Positions 16,928 through 25,915 of a stretch of DNA of 59,304 nucleotides are shown piece by piece (the stretch's first letter is position 1; each line of letters starts with the position of its first letter). The notes beneath the pieces are model-generated. The model saw only the letters and a program-made list of their open reading frames with translations, did no database searches and had not been told where the DNA came from. The stretch comes from Verrucomicrobiia bacterium. GTDB lineage: Bacteria > Verrucomicrobiota > Verrucomicrobiia > Limisphaerales > UBA1100. Where the stretch lies: contig JAAZZB010000060.1 in the NCBI GenBank assembly GCA_014239365.1, positions 1 to 59,304 on the forward strand, written 5' to 3'. Made by a program: the position numbers and the translations under genes.

Positions 16928-18064
16928 ATGCAGCACACCTTCGCTTCTGTTTTCACACTGAGCACTTTGGGGTTGGCCCTGATTTTCTCCAACGGCTGTG
17001 GCAAGAAATCCACCCCCAATGAAGCGGATCCGGGCCGGGTGGTTTCGGCGGAGATGCTAATTTTCGATGAGATCACAGGCGAGGTGATCAAGGCCGGCGA
17101 AAGCGTGCCGTTCACGGGTAAGGCGGTGTGGTTTCATCCCAACGGCCAACGCGAACAGGAGACGTCTTACATCAATGGCCGCGAGGAAGGGCAGGAGGTG
17201 TGGTGGCATCCGGATGGCGCGCGCGCGGGGCAAAGTAATTACAAGGCCGGCGTGTTGAGTGGGTCTACGATTCAATGGCATCCTGGCGGCACGAAGATGG
17301 AGTTTCAGGTTCTCTACTTAAATGGAATGCAGGATGGCAAGGAGGTGTGGTGGCACGAGAATGGACGCGAGCAGAGTGTGACTCATTTTGAAAACGGCCT
17401 GCGCCAAGGCCGCGCCACCGGTTGGTATGCTGACGGCACCAAAGCGTGGGAAGCGTTGTGGGTGGATGATGAACCTAACGGAGCCTACACGGAGTGGTAC
17501 GAAAGCAGTATGATGAAGAGTAAAAAAAGTTTCGAGATGGGAGTGCAAATTGGCGTGGAGACGTGGTGGTATGAAAATGGCGAGAAATCCTGGGAATCAA
17601 AATGGGCGGACGGTCGTCAACACGGAGCAATGACGGAGTGGTACGAGGACGGCAAAAAAATGAGCGAGACGCCTTACAAAGCCGGTCGGCGCGAAGGCAT
17701 TGCCACGGGCTGGTTTTTGAACGGCGGGAAGGCTCACGAAACAACTTATCTCGATGATGAAGAGGTGGCGGTGAAGGAGTGGAATGAAGACGGCAGTGAA
17801 GTCGCCGCCGCTCCGGAAGCCAAAGGCCGCGTGCGAGTGTGGGCCTCGGGCGAGATCGAAAAATTTTATGCGACACAAGCCGAGGGAATTGTGTACACCG
17901 CTTTCGGTGAGCCGGACCGAGCCGAAGGAGGCGCTTGGGTGTATGAAAATATTCAGGTCGGCGTGGCGGGCACTTCTGTCGCGTATGAGGTGGAGTTTAC
18001 TTTTAAGTCGGGCAAAGTGAATACGGTCAAAGTCACCCGCGCAGCGAATGGGGAAACGCCGTGA
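16928..18064 (+). CDS. MORN/YwqK-like repeat lipoprotein
   Basis: 378 residues from ATG at 16928. A lipoprotein signal ends in FSNGCGKK. The body is a series of 22-24-residue repeats with the YwqK/MORN-like pattern W-(Y/H)-x-(N/D)-G-x-x-x-x-E-x-x-(Y/F): VWWHPDGARAGQSNY, VWWHENGREQSVTHF, TGWYADGTKAWEALW, TEWYEDGKKMSETPY. The last 70 residues form a separate domain (VYTAFGEPDRAEGGAWVYEN ... KSGKVNTVKV). The next gene has the same last domain. Repeats of this type form extended beta sheets and bind partners; function here is unknown. Confidence 0.82.
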   Translation: MQHTFASVFTLSTLGLALIFSNGCGKKSTPNEADPGRVVSAEMLIFDEITGEVIKAGESVPFTGKAVWFHPNGQREQETSYINGREEGQEVWWHPDGARAGQSNYKAGVLSGSTIQWHPGGTKMEFQVLYLNGMQDGKEVWWHENGREQSVTHFENGLRQGRATGWYADGTKAWEALWVDDEPNGAYTEWYESSMMKSKKSFEMGVQIGVETWWYENGEKSWESKWADGRQHGAMTEWYEDGKKMSETPYKAGRREGIATGWFLNGGKAHETTYLDDEEVAVKEWNEDGSEVAAAPEAKGRVRVWASGEIEKFYATQAEGIVYTAFGEPDRAEGGAWVYENIQVGVAGTSVAYEVEFTFKSGKVNTVKVTRAANGETP

Positions 18065-18120
18065 ATCGTTTTGCTTTCATTTGGCTTGAATCCGCCCGGA
18101 CTTGGGTTAGCCTGACGCCT

Positions 18121-18852
18121 ATGAAATGTCTCGCGTGCATAATGGCGTTTGGCTTGCTCTGGGCGGTCGGGTGTTCGAAGGATGAACCGGCGGCTCCGGC
18201 TGCGCCCAAAAATACCGGCAGCGGCGGGAACCCAGCCGGCCCCGGGGGAATGGGTGGCGACGGCGGCGAAAGTTCTGTGGACGGCATCGATCCCGGAACC
18301 CAAACCACTGAAGGCACGCAACGCGTTAATGAAGATCCCAATGCGCCGCCTGTGTTGGCCGAGATGGCCGGACTTTATTATGAGGTTTATCAAATCGCAG
18401 ACAAACCTTACACGGGCAAAGTGGTGGAGTACCACGCCACCAATGTTGAGAAATCAGAAAAAGTTTATGAGAGCGGACGACTGACGAGCTTCACTGAGTG
18501 GCACGAGAACGCACAGAAAAGTCACGAGGTGACTTATGCCGCCGATGGGAAAATCACCGAAAAACGCTGGAATAAAAATGGCGAACAGATTGGCACCACG
18601 GCCAGCGGTGCCCCGGGGCGTGGGTTTTCCTGGACCTTCGGCGGCGGCCAAAGCGCTCGACGCATCGACGGCTACACCAACAAAGCTTCGAACTTGGTCA
18701 AGCGTGTGTTTGGCGCTCCCGACGAAGAACAAAATGGCGTGTGGATTTATAAGAGTATGAAAATCACCGCCGTGCAAACGGGCCAAATTATGACCGTCGT
18801 GCGTTTTACTATGGCCAATGGACAGGTGCTTTCGGTGAGCGTGGAGCCGTAA
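18121..18852 (+). CDS. Lipoprotein paralogous to the MORN-like lipoprotein
   Basis: 243 residues from ATG at 18121 (MKCLACIMAFGLLWAVGCSK), a lipoprotein signal with lipobox AVGC. A Gly/Pro-rich linker follows, then two YwqK-like repeats (KVVEYHATNVEKSEKVY, TEWHENAQKSHEVTY) and a C-terminal domain VKRVFGAPDEEQNGVWIYKS ... ANGQVLSVSV equivalent to the end of the preceding protein. It looks like a shortened duplicate that kept the C-terminal module. The two genes are about 56 bases apart and probably co-transcribed. Confidence 0.78.
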   Translation: MKCLACIMAFGLLWAVGCSKDEPAAPAAPKNTGSGGNPAGPGGMGGDGGESSVDGIDPGTQTTEGTQRVNEDPNAPPVLAEMAGLYYEVYQIADKPYTGKVVEYHATNVEKSEKVYESGRLTSFTEWHENAQKSHEVTYAADGKITEKRWNKNGEQIGTTASGAPGRGFSWTFGGGQSARRIDGYTNKASNLVKRVFGAPDEEQNGVWIYKSMKITAVQTGQIMTVVRFTMANGQVLSVSVEP

Positions 18853-18953
18853 TTACTGATTGCGCAAACTCGTTGCACAAAGAGTTGCGCTTCGCGGCGG
18901 GCGGCGTACACTCGCGGGAACCTTAACCCGAACTTAAACCCAAAGGATCCCTC

Positions 18954-20480
18954 ATGGTCGCAACTGCTCCGCTCGATATTCCCGCCATCCAACCTTCGCC
19001 CCGCGTGCAGGAGTACCTGCAATCCCCGCGCCAAGCGCTCATCAATGGCCAGTGGCAGAACGCCGCTTCCGGCAAAACGTTTGCTGTTTATAATCCCGCG
19101 AGCGGGGCGGAGATCGCCCAAGTCGCCGAGTGCGATGCGGAGGATATCAATCAAGCCGTTGCCGCTGCGCGCAAAGTGTTTGATGATCCCAACCACGCGT
19201 GGAACACGATGACCCCCAGCGAACGCGGGCGGCTCATTTGGAACATCGGCGATCTCATTCTCGAACACGCCGACGAATTGGCCGAGCTGGAAAGCATCGA
19301 CAACGGCAAACCCAAAGCCATCGCTGCCGCCGCCGACGTGCCGCTCTCCGCCGATCTTTTTCATTACATGGCCGGCTGGTGCACCAAGCTGGAGGGCAAC
19401 ACGATTCCCATTTCCGTGCCGTACGCGCCGGGCGCGAAGTTTCACGCCTACACCACGCGTGAGCCTGTCGGCGTGGTGGGCCAAATCATCCCGTGGAATT
19501 TCCCGCTGCTCATGGCCGCGTGGAAACTCGGTCCCGCGTTGGCCACCGGGAACTGCATCGTCCTCAAACCCGCTGAGCAAACACCGCTGACCGCGCTGCG
19601 CCTAGGTGAAATTTTGCAGGAAGCGGGTGTGCCCGATGGCGTTGTCAACATCGTCCCCGGAATGGGCGAAACCGCCGGGGCCTCGCTGGCCGCGCATGAT
19701 GATGTGGACAAGATCGCCTTCACCGGTTCCACTGAGGTCGGCAAAATGATTGTCAACGCCGCCGCTGGTAATCTCAAAAAAGTCACGCTCGAGCTGGGCG
19801 GCAAATCGCCGAACATTATTTTTAAGGACACCGCCGATCTCGAAGCCACTATTGCCGGTGCGGCCAGCGCCATCTTTTTTAATCACGGCCAATGTTGCTG
19901 CGCCGGTTCGCGCCTTTATGTTGAGAAAGATATTTTTGATGAAGTGGTGACCGGCGTGAAAGATGCCGCCGCCGCGATCAAGATGGGGCCCGGTTTGGCT
20001 CCCGATACCGAGATGGGCCCGCTCGTTTCCGACGAGCAACTCACTCGCGTGACCGGTTATATGAATGCCGGTGTGGAAGCCGGCGCCACTTGCGTCACCG
20101 GCGGCACGCGCCTTGGCGATCAAGGTTACTTTGTGTCGCCCACGGTCATCACCGATACCCGCGATGATATGAGCATCGTGCGCGAGGAAATTTTTGGCCC
20201 CGTCGTGGTGGCCGATCCCTTCGATGACGTTGATGAAATCATCGATCGCAGCAACGACAGCACTTACGGACTCGCCGCCGGCATTTGGACCCGCGATCTT
20301 TCCAAAGCCCATCGCACCGCCGCCCGTCTCCGCGCCGGGACGGTGTGGGTGAATACCTATAACATCTTCGACGCCGCGCTCCCCTTCGGCGGATTCAAGC
20401 AATCCGGCTGGGGCCGCGAAATGGGCCACGAAGCCCTCGAGCTCTACACCGAAACCAAAGCGGTTTGTATGGGTTTATAA
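18954..20480 (+). CDS. NAD(P)-dependent aldehyde dehydrogenase
   Basis: 508 residues, the usual length for soluble ALDH-superfamily enzymes. Landmarks are the cofactor-binding IIPWNFPLLMAAWKLGPAL, the Rossmann segment AFTGSTEVGK, the general base Glu in LELGGKSPNI (about residue 280), the catalytic Cys in NHGQCCCAGSR (residues 314-316), and EIFGPVV near the C-terminus. The closest subgroup is betaine/phenylacetaldehyde-type aldehyde dehydrogenases. It oxidises an aldehyde to the acid; the substrate cannot be told from sequence. A CBS-domain gene follows after 42 bases. Confidence 0.93.
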   Translation: MVATAPLDIPAIQPSPRVQEYLQSPRQALINGQWQNAASGKTFAVYNPASGAEIAQVAECDAEDINQAVAAARKVFDDPNHAWNTMTPSERGRLIWNIGDLILEHADELAELESIDNGKPKAIAAAADVPLSADLFHYMAGWCTKLEGNTIPISVPYAPGAKFHAYTTREPVGVVGQIIPWNFPLLMAAWKLGPALATGNCIVLKPAEQTPLTALRLGEILQEAGVPDGVVNIVPGMGETAGASLAAHDDVDKIAFTGSTEVGKMIVNAAAGNLKKVTLELGGKSPNIIFKDTADLEATIAGAASAIFFNHGQCCCAGSRLYVEKDIFDEVVTGVKDAAAAIKMGPGLAPDTEMGPLVSDEQLTRVTGYMNAGVEAGATCVTGGTRLGDQGYFVSPTVITDTRDDMSIVREEIFGPVVVADPFDDVDEIIDRSNDSTYGLAAGIWTRDLSKAHRTAARLRAGTVWVNTYNIFDAALPFGGFKQSGWGREMGHEALELYTETKAVCMGL

Positions 20481-20522
20481 ATAACGAACATTTGCCAAAA
20501 ACTTAGCTGAAAAGAATCCGCC

Positions 20523-20954
20523 ATGAATGCAAAAAGTATTTTGGAAGACAAAGGCACCGGCGTGCGCTCCATTGGGCCCGATGCCACGGTGTTCGAGGCC
20601 GTGCGCTTGATGGATGAATACAAAGTGGGCGCGTTGATGGTGCTGGATGGCGACCAACTCGTGGGCATTATTTCCGAACGCGATTACACGCGCAAAGTGG
20701 TGCTCAAAGATCGCTCGTCTAAGTCCACTCAAGTTTCGGAAATCATGACGTGCGACCTCGTGCAAATCAGCCCCGACGCCAGCCTTGAAGAATGCATGGC
20801 CGTGATGGGCCAAAACCGCGTGCGCCATTTGCCCGTCACCGACGAAGGCAAAATCCTCGGCGTCATCACCTCCACCGATCTCCTCATCCTCTCCCTAAAC
20901 CAAAAAGATCACATCATCCAACAGCTCGAACAATACATCGCCCCGGGCCCGTGA
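20523..20954 (+). CDS. CBS-domain pair protein
   Basis: 143 residues consisting of two CBS domains (Bateman module). The first runs IGPDATVFEAVRLMDEYKVG ... GIISERDYTRKVV; the second runs IMTCDLVQISPDASLEECMA ... ILGVITSTDLL. Stand-alone CBS pairs bind adenine nucleotides and act as energy or ligand sensors. The C-terminus is short and carries no output domain. Co-direction with the aldehyde dehydrogenase suggests the same transcript. A GC-rich hairpin (GCCCG/CGGGC at 20947-20960) covers the stop codon. Confidence 0.9.
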   Translation: MNAKSILEDKGTGVRSIGPDATVFEAVRLMDEYKVGALMVLDGDQLVGIISERDYTRKVVLKDRSSKSTQVSEIMTCDLVQISPDASLEECMAVMGQNRVRHLPVTDEGKILGVITSTDLLILSLNQKDHIIQQLEQYIAPGP

Positions 20955-20982
20955 GCGGGCATTGATGTTTAAGGTTTGTTGA

Positions 20983-21047
20983 ACACAGATATCTAGGATG
21001 GACAGGATGGTTTTTTGAATCCTGAATATCGTAAGCATCTGTGTTAA
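20983..21047. repeat. Interspersed ACACAGAT-type imperfect palindrome
   Basis: Arms AACACAGAT and ATCTGTGTT flank inner imperfect pairing around GGATGGACAGGATGG and AATCCTG. It resembles the AACCACAGATT/AATCTGTGGTT repeats at 34577 and 37578 in arm sequence and in its position between genes, though the centre differs. Confidence 0.6.
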
Positions 21048-21249
21048 AATTCCCCCTCACGAATCGGCATCCGCGTTTTCAATGCCGAATGAGTTTCGCC
21101 GGGCCCGCAGGTTTTTTGCACTATGGCTCGCGCCACCATCAAGGTATTCATTGCGCAGGATGATGGTGCGGTGGGAGGTAGCTCCATTATAATCTTACCG
21201 GTTAATTGTAGTAGGTGTGGGCGAAGAATTTCCTGTAGGGTCGCGGCAC

Positions 21250-21369
21250 ATGAAACAGATATTTCTTGATGCTTGCGGTGGGGCGTTGCTTGGCTGTGGG
21301 GCGATCTCATGGGTTTCTGATCCGAGTGATCCGAATAACGTTAATATCGAAATTTTCCTCAATGCGTGA
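21250..21369 (+). pseudogene. Remnant of an LRR lipoprotein (N-terminus only)
   Basis: A 39-codon frame from ATG at 21250 reads MKQIFLDACGGALLGCGAIS then WVSDPSDPNNVNIEIFLNA and stops. It aligns with the first 45 residues of the LRR lipoprotein at 1-486 (MKQILLMVAVVALVGCG ... WVSDPNDPNNVKIEKAIR). The similarity extends upstream of the start codon (GTAGGGT-x-GCGG ... CATGAAACAGAT). The signal core is disrupted by Asp and Cys and all LRRs are missing. It is best read as a decayed copy. The surrounding 20955-21385 holds no other gene that I can support. Confidence 0.7.
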
Positions 21370-21385
21370 GAATTGAATTGGACAG

Positions 21386-21772
21386 ATGGATGCCTGGTTT
21401 TCCATGAATGTATTTTTTGCCGACCTTCCTTCAGATTGGACCTGGGGACACAGCGATCTGAATTGGAAAATTTGGGTGTGTGGCGGTATTTTGTTTATAT
21501 TAGTGTGTTGTTTTTTGTATGACGGAATTAAAAACCGCGATGAAAAATGGTGGAGAGAACAAGGCCCGATGGGAACTGGCCGCCCTGTGGGCCGCCGAAA
21601 GGGCGGATGGTTGTATAACTCATTTCTTGTTCAACTGTGGAGTAATGCTCCGCCTGAAATAACAACATGGGGTAAAATTTGGCGAACCGTTCTATTCTTC
21701 GGATTTTGGGTGGTTTTAATTTACATCATAGGATGGACGGGACTCCTTGGTGGGGGCTTTGATGAGTATTGA
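21386..21772 (+). CDS. Small two-helix membrane protein (hypothetical)
   Basis: 128 residues. Two hydrophobic helices are visible: WVCGGILFILVCCFLYDGI near residues 31-50 and TVLFFGFWVVLIYIIGWTGL near residues 101-120. Between them lies a basic, Gly-rich loop (GPMGTGRPVGRRKGGWLYNS). ATG at 21404 is an alternative start. No family is recognised. The gene is lower in GC than its neighbours and stands alone. Confidence 0.6.
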   Translation: MDAWFSMNVFFADLPSDWTWGHSDLNWKIWVCGGILFILVCCFLYDGIKNRDEKWWREQGPMGTGRPVGRRKGGWLYNSFLVQLWSNAPPEITTWGKIWRTVLFFGFWVVLIYIIGWTGLLGGGFDEY

Positions 21773-21907
21773 CAAAAAAAGCTGATGCCGAATTGCGAAG
21801 TATCCACTCGACACACCGCCTCAATCTCCCTCCTAGCCCTTAATCGCCTGCGCGATCTTCACGACCGTTCAGCTCCCCACCTCTGCTCTGGCCCATAACT
21901 GTCAGGT

Positions 21908-22639
21908 TTACTTTATCAGTGGCGCGGTTTGTTCTGCTGAAGTGATTCCCGGAGGAAGTTCCATGATCTTCATGTTCCGGAAATGAATTTCCGCCCCTTC
22001 GGATTCAAGGCACAGGTAGCCTTTCTTGTACTGCACATGGCTGATGCCGTTCACAAACTTGCCGTTGACCGATAGCTTCACCACGCCATCCACACACACC
22101 ACGTCATACACATTCCATTGCCCCTTGCCTTTGCAGCGGTTCTCCAGCGATTTGCTGCGACTGCCCCGTGGGTTGTCGGGCTTGGCCTTCAGTCCGCCGG
22201 CGCCGAATAATTCCCCGTGCACATAAGCGATGGGCGGCGCTTTGCCGTTGCGCGTGTGCAGCTTCACCCAGTCGAGCTCCAACATCTGAATCTCAAGCCC
22301 CTTGGGCAATCGGTTGCCAAATGGCTTTGCATCGCTCCACGCAAAAATACCGGAGTTGCCGCCGGGCTCCATGTGCCGCCACTCCACGTGCAGCAGGAAA
22401 TTCTCGTATTGCTTTACACTACGCATCACGCCGATCGGCTTGCCTTTGCAGATGAGTAACCCGTCCTTGACTGACCAGGTGTCCGGCGAGGTATTGACAT
22501 CCACCCAACCGGTCAAATCCTTGCCGTTGAAAAGATCAACCCATTGTGGAATGTCCGCCGCCCTGACGGAAATGCCTGAAGCGATTAGGATGGATAGAAG
22601 GAAAACAGTTTTTAGTGATCGAGTGCGGTTGGATTTCAT
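21908..22639 (-). CDS. DUF1080 (3-keto-disaccharide hydrolase family) secreted protein
   Basis: 243 residues with a signal peptide ending SVRAAD. The domain begins [20 protein letters not shown] and includes [42 protein letters not shown] and [10 protein letters not shown], all typical of DUF1080, a concanavalin-like jelly roll. Some members hydrolyse 3-keto-glycosides; for most members the substrate is unknown. It lies on the same strand as the sulfatase at 22698-24116, about 58 bases downstream, so the pair may serve carbohydrate breakdown together. Confidence 0.9.
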   Translation of the reverse strand: MKSNRTRSLKTVFLLSILIASGISVRAADIPQWVDLFNGKDLTGWVDVNTSPDTWSVKDGLLICKGKPIGVMRSVKQYENFLLHVEWRHMEPGGNSGIFAWSDAKPFGNRLPKGLEIQMLELDWVKLHTRNGKAPPIAYVHGELFGAGGLKAKPDNPRGSRSKSLENRCKGKGQWNVYDVVCVDGVVKLSVNGKFVNGISHVQYKKGYLCLESEGAEIHFRNMKIMELPPGITSAEQTAPLIK

Positions 22640-22697
22640 TGCGCAACAAGTCTAACCACACGCAAGCAATTGGCAAGCTGGATAGCAGCGCGATTAA

Positions 22698-24116
22698 CTA
22701 AAACGGCCCTTCACGCGGCGGAGTGGGATCCATCGTGAACACGCTTGCGTCAAAGGTGTCCTTCAGCATCTCTGTTTTCAACTCGGCGTGGGCAGGGTGG
22801 CTCCAGAGATTCTCAAATTCATCCGGATCATTCTTCAGATCGTAAAGCTCCCCTTGATCCGTCCCGTGGTAAACCACCATCTTGTGCGTATCCGTCCGCA
22901 GCATGGTGCCGTAGCTGTGTTTGTGGCTCCACGCATTGTAATATTCGCTGAAGACATGCGTGCGAAGTTGCGTTGAATCTTGTTCCCCGGCGAGAATCGG
23001 CAGCAGTGTTTTTCCCTGCATCGCCTGTGGCACTTTCAAACCGGCTGCGTCCAAAAGGGTGGGGGCGATGTCCAGCAATTCGGTTAACCCCTCCGCGCGC
23101 AAGTTATTTTGAAAATGCCCGGGCCAGCTCATCACCAACGGCACCCGCACGGCTTCCTCATAAAAATGTGGCCCTTTCAAATAAATTCCGTGGTCGCCGA
23201 GCATCTCCCCGTGGTCACTCATAAAAATGACGATCGTGTTTTCTAATTGCCCAGATTCCTTCAGCGCGCTGATCATTCGCCCCACGTTTTCGTCGATGAG
23301 TTCAATCATCGCGTAATACGCTGCGGTCACCGAGCGTTTGTCCGCATCGGTCATCGCGGCCACGTTGTAGCTGCCGGGATCGTTGTGGGCGTATTGGCTG
23401 TCGAGTTTTTGGAACGTGGTTTTGGTTTCCAATTCGCCCGGTTGCGTTTTGGGCAACGGCAATTCATCCGGATTGTACCGCGCCAAAAAATCCGCTGGCG
23501 GATCGAAGGGATGATGCGGCGCGAAACAATTGAAACTAAAAAACCACGGCGCTCCATTTTGTTCGCGAATGAAATCAACCGCTTTATTCGCACACCAAGT
23601 GGTTTGGTGAAGCTCCGCCGGAACGCCGTGCTTTATATAAGGCGTCGACGGCCCGTCGTAGAGTTCTTCCCACGACTTGCCCTGTTGCACGAGCCATTGC
23701 GTGTAAGCGTTCTCCGGCCAATCCGGCTGCGGATGGTGCGACCAATCAAAAATTTCGTACCCATCATCGATGCGTTTTTCCACCACGCCATTCGCGCAAG
23801 TGGCGAGGTGTAGTTTGCCCGCGAGGCCGCACGTGTAGCCGGCATCGGCCAAGAGGCGGCTGATGAGTTTTTCCGTGCCCGGCATCGCCTGCCCGTTTTG
23901 GCGGCAACGCGTGGTGCGCGGATAACGCCCCGTGAGAAACGAAGCACGGCTCGGCGTGCAAACCGGGCTTTGGCAAAACGCCCGTGTGAACGCCACGCCG
24001 CTTTCCACCAACGCATCGAGGTGCGGTGTGTTGATGTGCGAATTGCCCAACGCGCCGATCGTGTCCGCCCGCTGTTGATCCGTGCAAATCCACAGGATGT
24101 TGGGTTGCTCCGCCAC
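22698..24116 (-). CDS. Sulfatase without signal peptide
   Basis: 472 residues from a GTG start. The sulfatase fold opens at once with EQPNILWICTDQQRADTIGA and carries the formylglycine motif C-T-P-S-R in SPVCTPSRASFLTGRYP. FMSDHGEMLGDHGIYLKGPH supplies the later metal ligands. The subgroup is choline-sulfatase/arylsulfatase-like. No signal peptide or Tat motif is visible, so the enzyme appears cytoplasmic and would act on small imported sulfated compounds. It precedes the DUF1080 gene on the same strand. Confidence 0.92.
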   Translation of the reverse strand: MAEQPNILWICTDQQRADTIGALGNSHINTPHLDALVESGVAFTRAFCQSPVCTPSRASFLTGRYPRTTRCRQNGQAMPGTEKLISRLLADAGYTCGLAGKLHLATCANGVVEKRIDDGYEIFDWSHHPQPDWPENAYTQWLVQQGKSWEELYDGPSTPYIKHGVPAELHQTTWCANKAVDFIREQNGAPWFFSFNCFAPHHPFDPPADFLARYNPDELPLPKTQPGELETKTTFQKLDSQYAHNDPGSYNVAAMTDADKRSVTAAYYAMIELIDENVGRMISALKESGQLENTIVIFMSDHGEMLGDHGIYLKGPHFYEEAVRVPLVMSWPGHFQNNLRAEGLTELLDIAPTLLDAAGLKVPQAMQGKTLLPILAGEQDSTQLRTHVFSEYYNAWSHKHSYGTMLRTDTHKMVVYHGTDQGELYDLKNDPDEFENLWSHPAHAELKTEMLKDTFDASVFTMDPTPPREGPF

Positions 24117-24337
24117 GCGCGTTCAATAATTCAATTCGCCTAAATTGGCGAGCTTTGGCTTGGTTATGCGATGAAAAACATCCGTCTGTTGTTCGGCATT
24201 TTTGAGAGGAGAGGGTGGCGCTCACTTTATTCAAGAGATTTTCAACGAATTATTGGAGAATTGGGGATAACCTGTTGCCCGATTGAACCGGAAAATCTCG
24301 ACTCTATTTTACGTCTTCGCTAGGATGAACGAACGCT

Positions 24338-25066
24338 ATGGAGGAAACGCGTCGCCATTTTTTGCGCCGAGTATCGAGCGCCACCACGCTGACTGCCGGT
24401 GGCATTTTGTTGCTCAATCCAATCGACGCGCTGGCGGCGGTACTGCGCCGCTATCACGTGGTAGCGAAGGGCGACACGCTCAGCGCCATCGCCCAGCGCT
24501 ACCGCGTCTCCGTCACCCAACTCAAACTCTGGAACGGCCTCACCAAAGATCTCATCGTCCCCGGCCAGCGCATTCACTTGCGTGCGCAATACACTTCGCT
24601 GCCACTGACGACGATTAACAAGCCGCGCATCAACACCACTAAGTGGAAAAACATCATCGCTCACCACAGCGCCACCGGCAACGGGAACGCGAAAATTTTT
24701 GATGCCGCCCATCGGCGGCGCGGCATGGAAAATGGCCTCGCTTATCACTTCATCATTTGCAACGGCACCAACGATTCCGCCGATGGCAAAGTGGAAGTGG
24801 GAAACCGTTGGCTTCGCCAAATCAAAGGCGGCCACGTGAAGAGCGAAACTTACAATGCCAATTCCATCGGCATTTGTGTGGTCGGAAATTTTCAGGAAAA
24901 ATGGGTCACCGCCAAGCAACAGCAATCACTCATCGAGTTGATTGACTATCTGAAAAACAAAACCCTCCGTGGCCGACCCAAATTCCGCGTGCATCGGGAG
25001 CTGGAACAAACCGTGTGCCCCGGGAAAAATTTTCCGGTCAAAAAACTGCACGCTCTGTTTGGTTAA
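24338..25066 (+). CDS. Tat-exported LysM N-acetylmuramoyl-L-alanine amidase
   Basis: 242 residues. The N-terminus contains a twin-arginine-like signal (TRRHFLRRVSSATTL). A LysM domain follows (YHVVAKGDTLSAIAQRYRVS ... VPGQRIHL), which binds peptidoglycan. The remainder is an amidase_2/PGRP-type domain: KNIIAHHSATG supplies the first zinc His, YHFIICNG continues the core, and VHRELEQTVCPGKNFP supplies the last His and Cys ligands. It cleaves the MurNAc-L-Ala bond in the periplasm. The end overlaps the convergent TerB-like gene by four bases. Confidence 0.88.
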   Translation: MEETRRHFLRRVSSATTLTAGGILLLNPIDALAAVLRRYHVVAKGDTLSAIAQRYRVSVTQLKLWNGLTKDLIVPGQRIHLRAQYTSLPLTTINKPRINTTKWKNIIAHHSATGNGNAKIFDAAHRRRGMENGLAYHFIICNGTNDSADGKVEVGNRWLRQIKGGHVKSETYNANSIGICVVGNFQEKWVTAKQQQSLIELIDYLKNKTLRGRPKFRVHRELEQTVCPGKNFPVKKLHALFG

Positions 25067-25776
25067 CCCAACACGCTCACATTATAGAGCGTGTACATCC
25101 CTTTCAATAATCGTTCCTGATCGTATTGCGCCAGCGACATTTGATCGGCAAGCGCTTCCAGTAATTCCGCCTCGGTGCCTTTGTATTCGCCGTCGATGAG
25201 CATCATCCCAATGACGTGCGCCGTGAGGAAACGCTTTTGTCGGGTGCTCAATCGCGCCACTTGCTCGTCCAACGTTTCCGCCTTTTCCGCGAGCAAGCGA
25301 TTGCCCGCTTCGATGTGTTCGAGGCTTGGCACAAAACGTTGGAGATACGCCGTCTCACTTTTTGCCACCTCATCATCAGCACCCGCCATCGCGATCAGCA
25401 CTGCACAAAAAAGCGCCCATTCATCATCATCACGAAACGCGTTCGATTGGAACCGCGCCTCGAGCGCCTCCTGCACATTACGCGCGCTGTCGCGTTCCAG
25501 CCGCAGCGTTTCCGCCGCCAACTCCACCAGCGAACGATCCCGCACGCGTCCATCGGCGATGCTGAGGTTCACAATATTGGCAAACAGACACGCACTTTGC
25601 GCATCGTCCAACGCCAAGCCGGCAGTTTCCAGAGCCTCCTCCAGCGGCGGCGGCTCAGGAATCGCGTGCCCCTCCGCCAGAGGCGTGAGATGCGGCGGCA
25701 TCGGGTGTCCCGTCTTTTCGCACACGCCCTTGATCACCGCCAAAAACCGTTGCACTGTCAAATTGCCGTCGCTCAT
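25063..25776 (-). CDS. TerB-like helical protein
   Basis: 237 residues, all predicted helical and acidic, without a signal peptide. Three helical segments follow the TerB pattern of hydrophobic helix-Asp/Gly-acidic helix: ANIVNLSIADGRVRDRSL, AVLIAMAGADDEVAKSETAY and IGMMLIDGEYKGTEAELLEA. TerB-like domains bind divalent metals and occur in stress and membrane-associated proteins. No neighbouring ter genes are present, so the role is open. Confidence 0.65.
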   Translation of the reverse strand: MSDGNLTVQRFLAVIKGVCEKTGHPMPPHLTPLAEGHAIPEPPPLEEALETAGLALDDAQSACLFANIVNLSIADGRVRDRSLVELAAETLRLERDSARNVQEALEARFQSNAFRDDDEWALFCAVLIAMAGADDEVAKSETAYLQRFVPSLEHIEAGNRLLAEKAETLDEQVARLSTRQKRFLTAHVIGMMLIDGEYKGTEAELLEALADQMSLAQYDQERLLKGMYTLYNVSVLG

Positions 25777-25894
25777 TGGGGAACTCTAGGGAAACACAGT
25801 GTCTTGGCAAGCATTCAACGGGGTGAACTGGGCTTTGGAATTTTTATTAAAAATTCGCTGGACAAATCACGGCACACGGCACACAAAACCCTTT

Positions 25895-25904
25895 TGTTAT
25901 AACA
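25895..25904. promoter_or_regulatory. Candidate GntR operator and promoter -10
   Basis: The sequence TGTTATAACA is a perfect 10-bp palindrome 11 bases upstream of the gntR start at 25916. It contains TATAAC, which could also serve as the -10 box. FadR/GntR-type repressors often bind short palindromes overlapping their own promoters, so autoregulation of the operon is plausible. Confidence 0.4.
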
Positions 25905-25915
25905 CACGATTGCAA

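Noticed and set aside
20947..20960. GCCCG/CGGGC hairpin as a terminator of the ALDH-CBS genes
   Set aside because: The stem is only five pairs and no T run follows.
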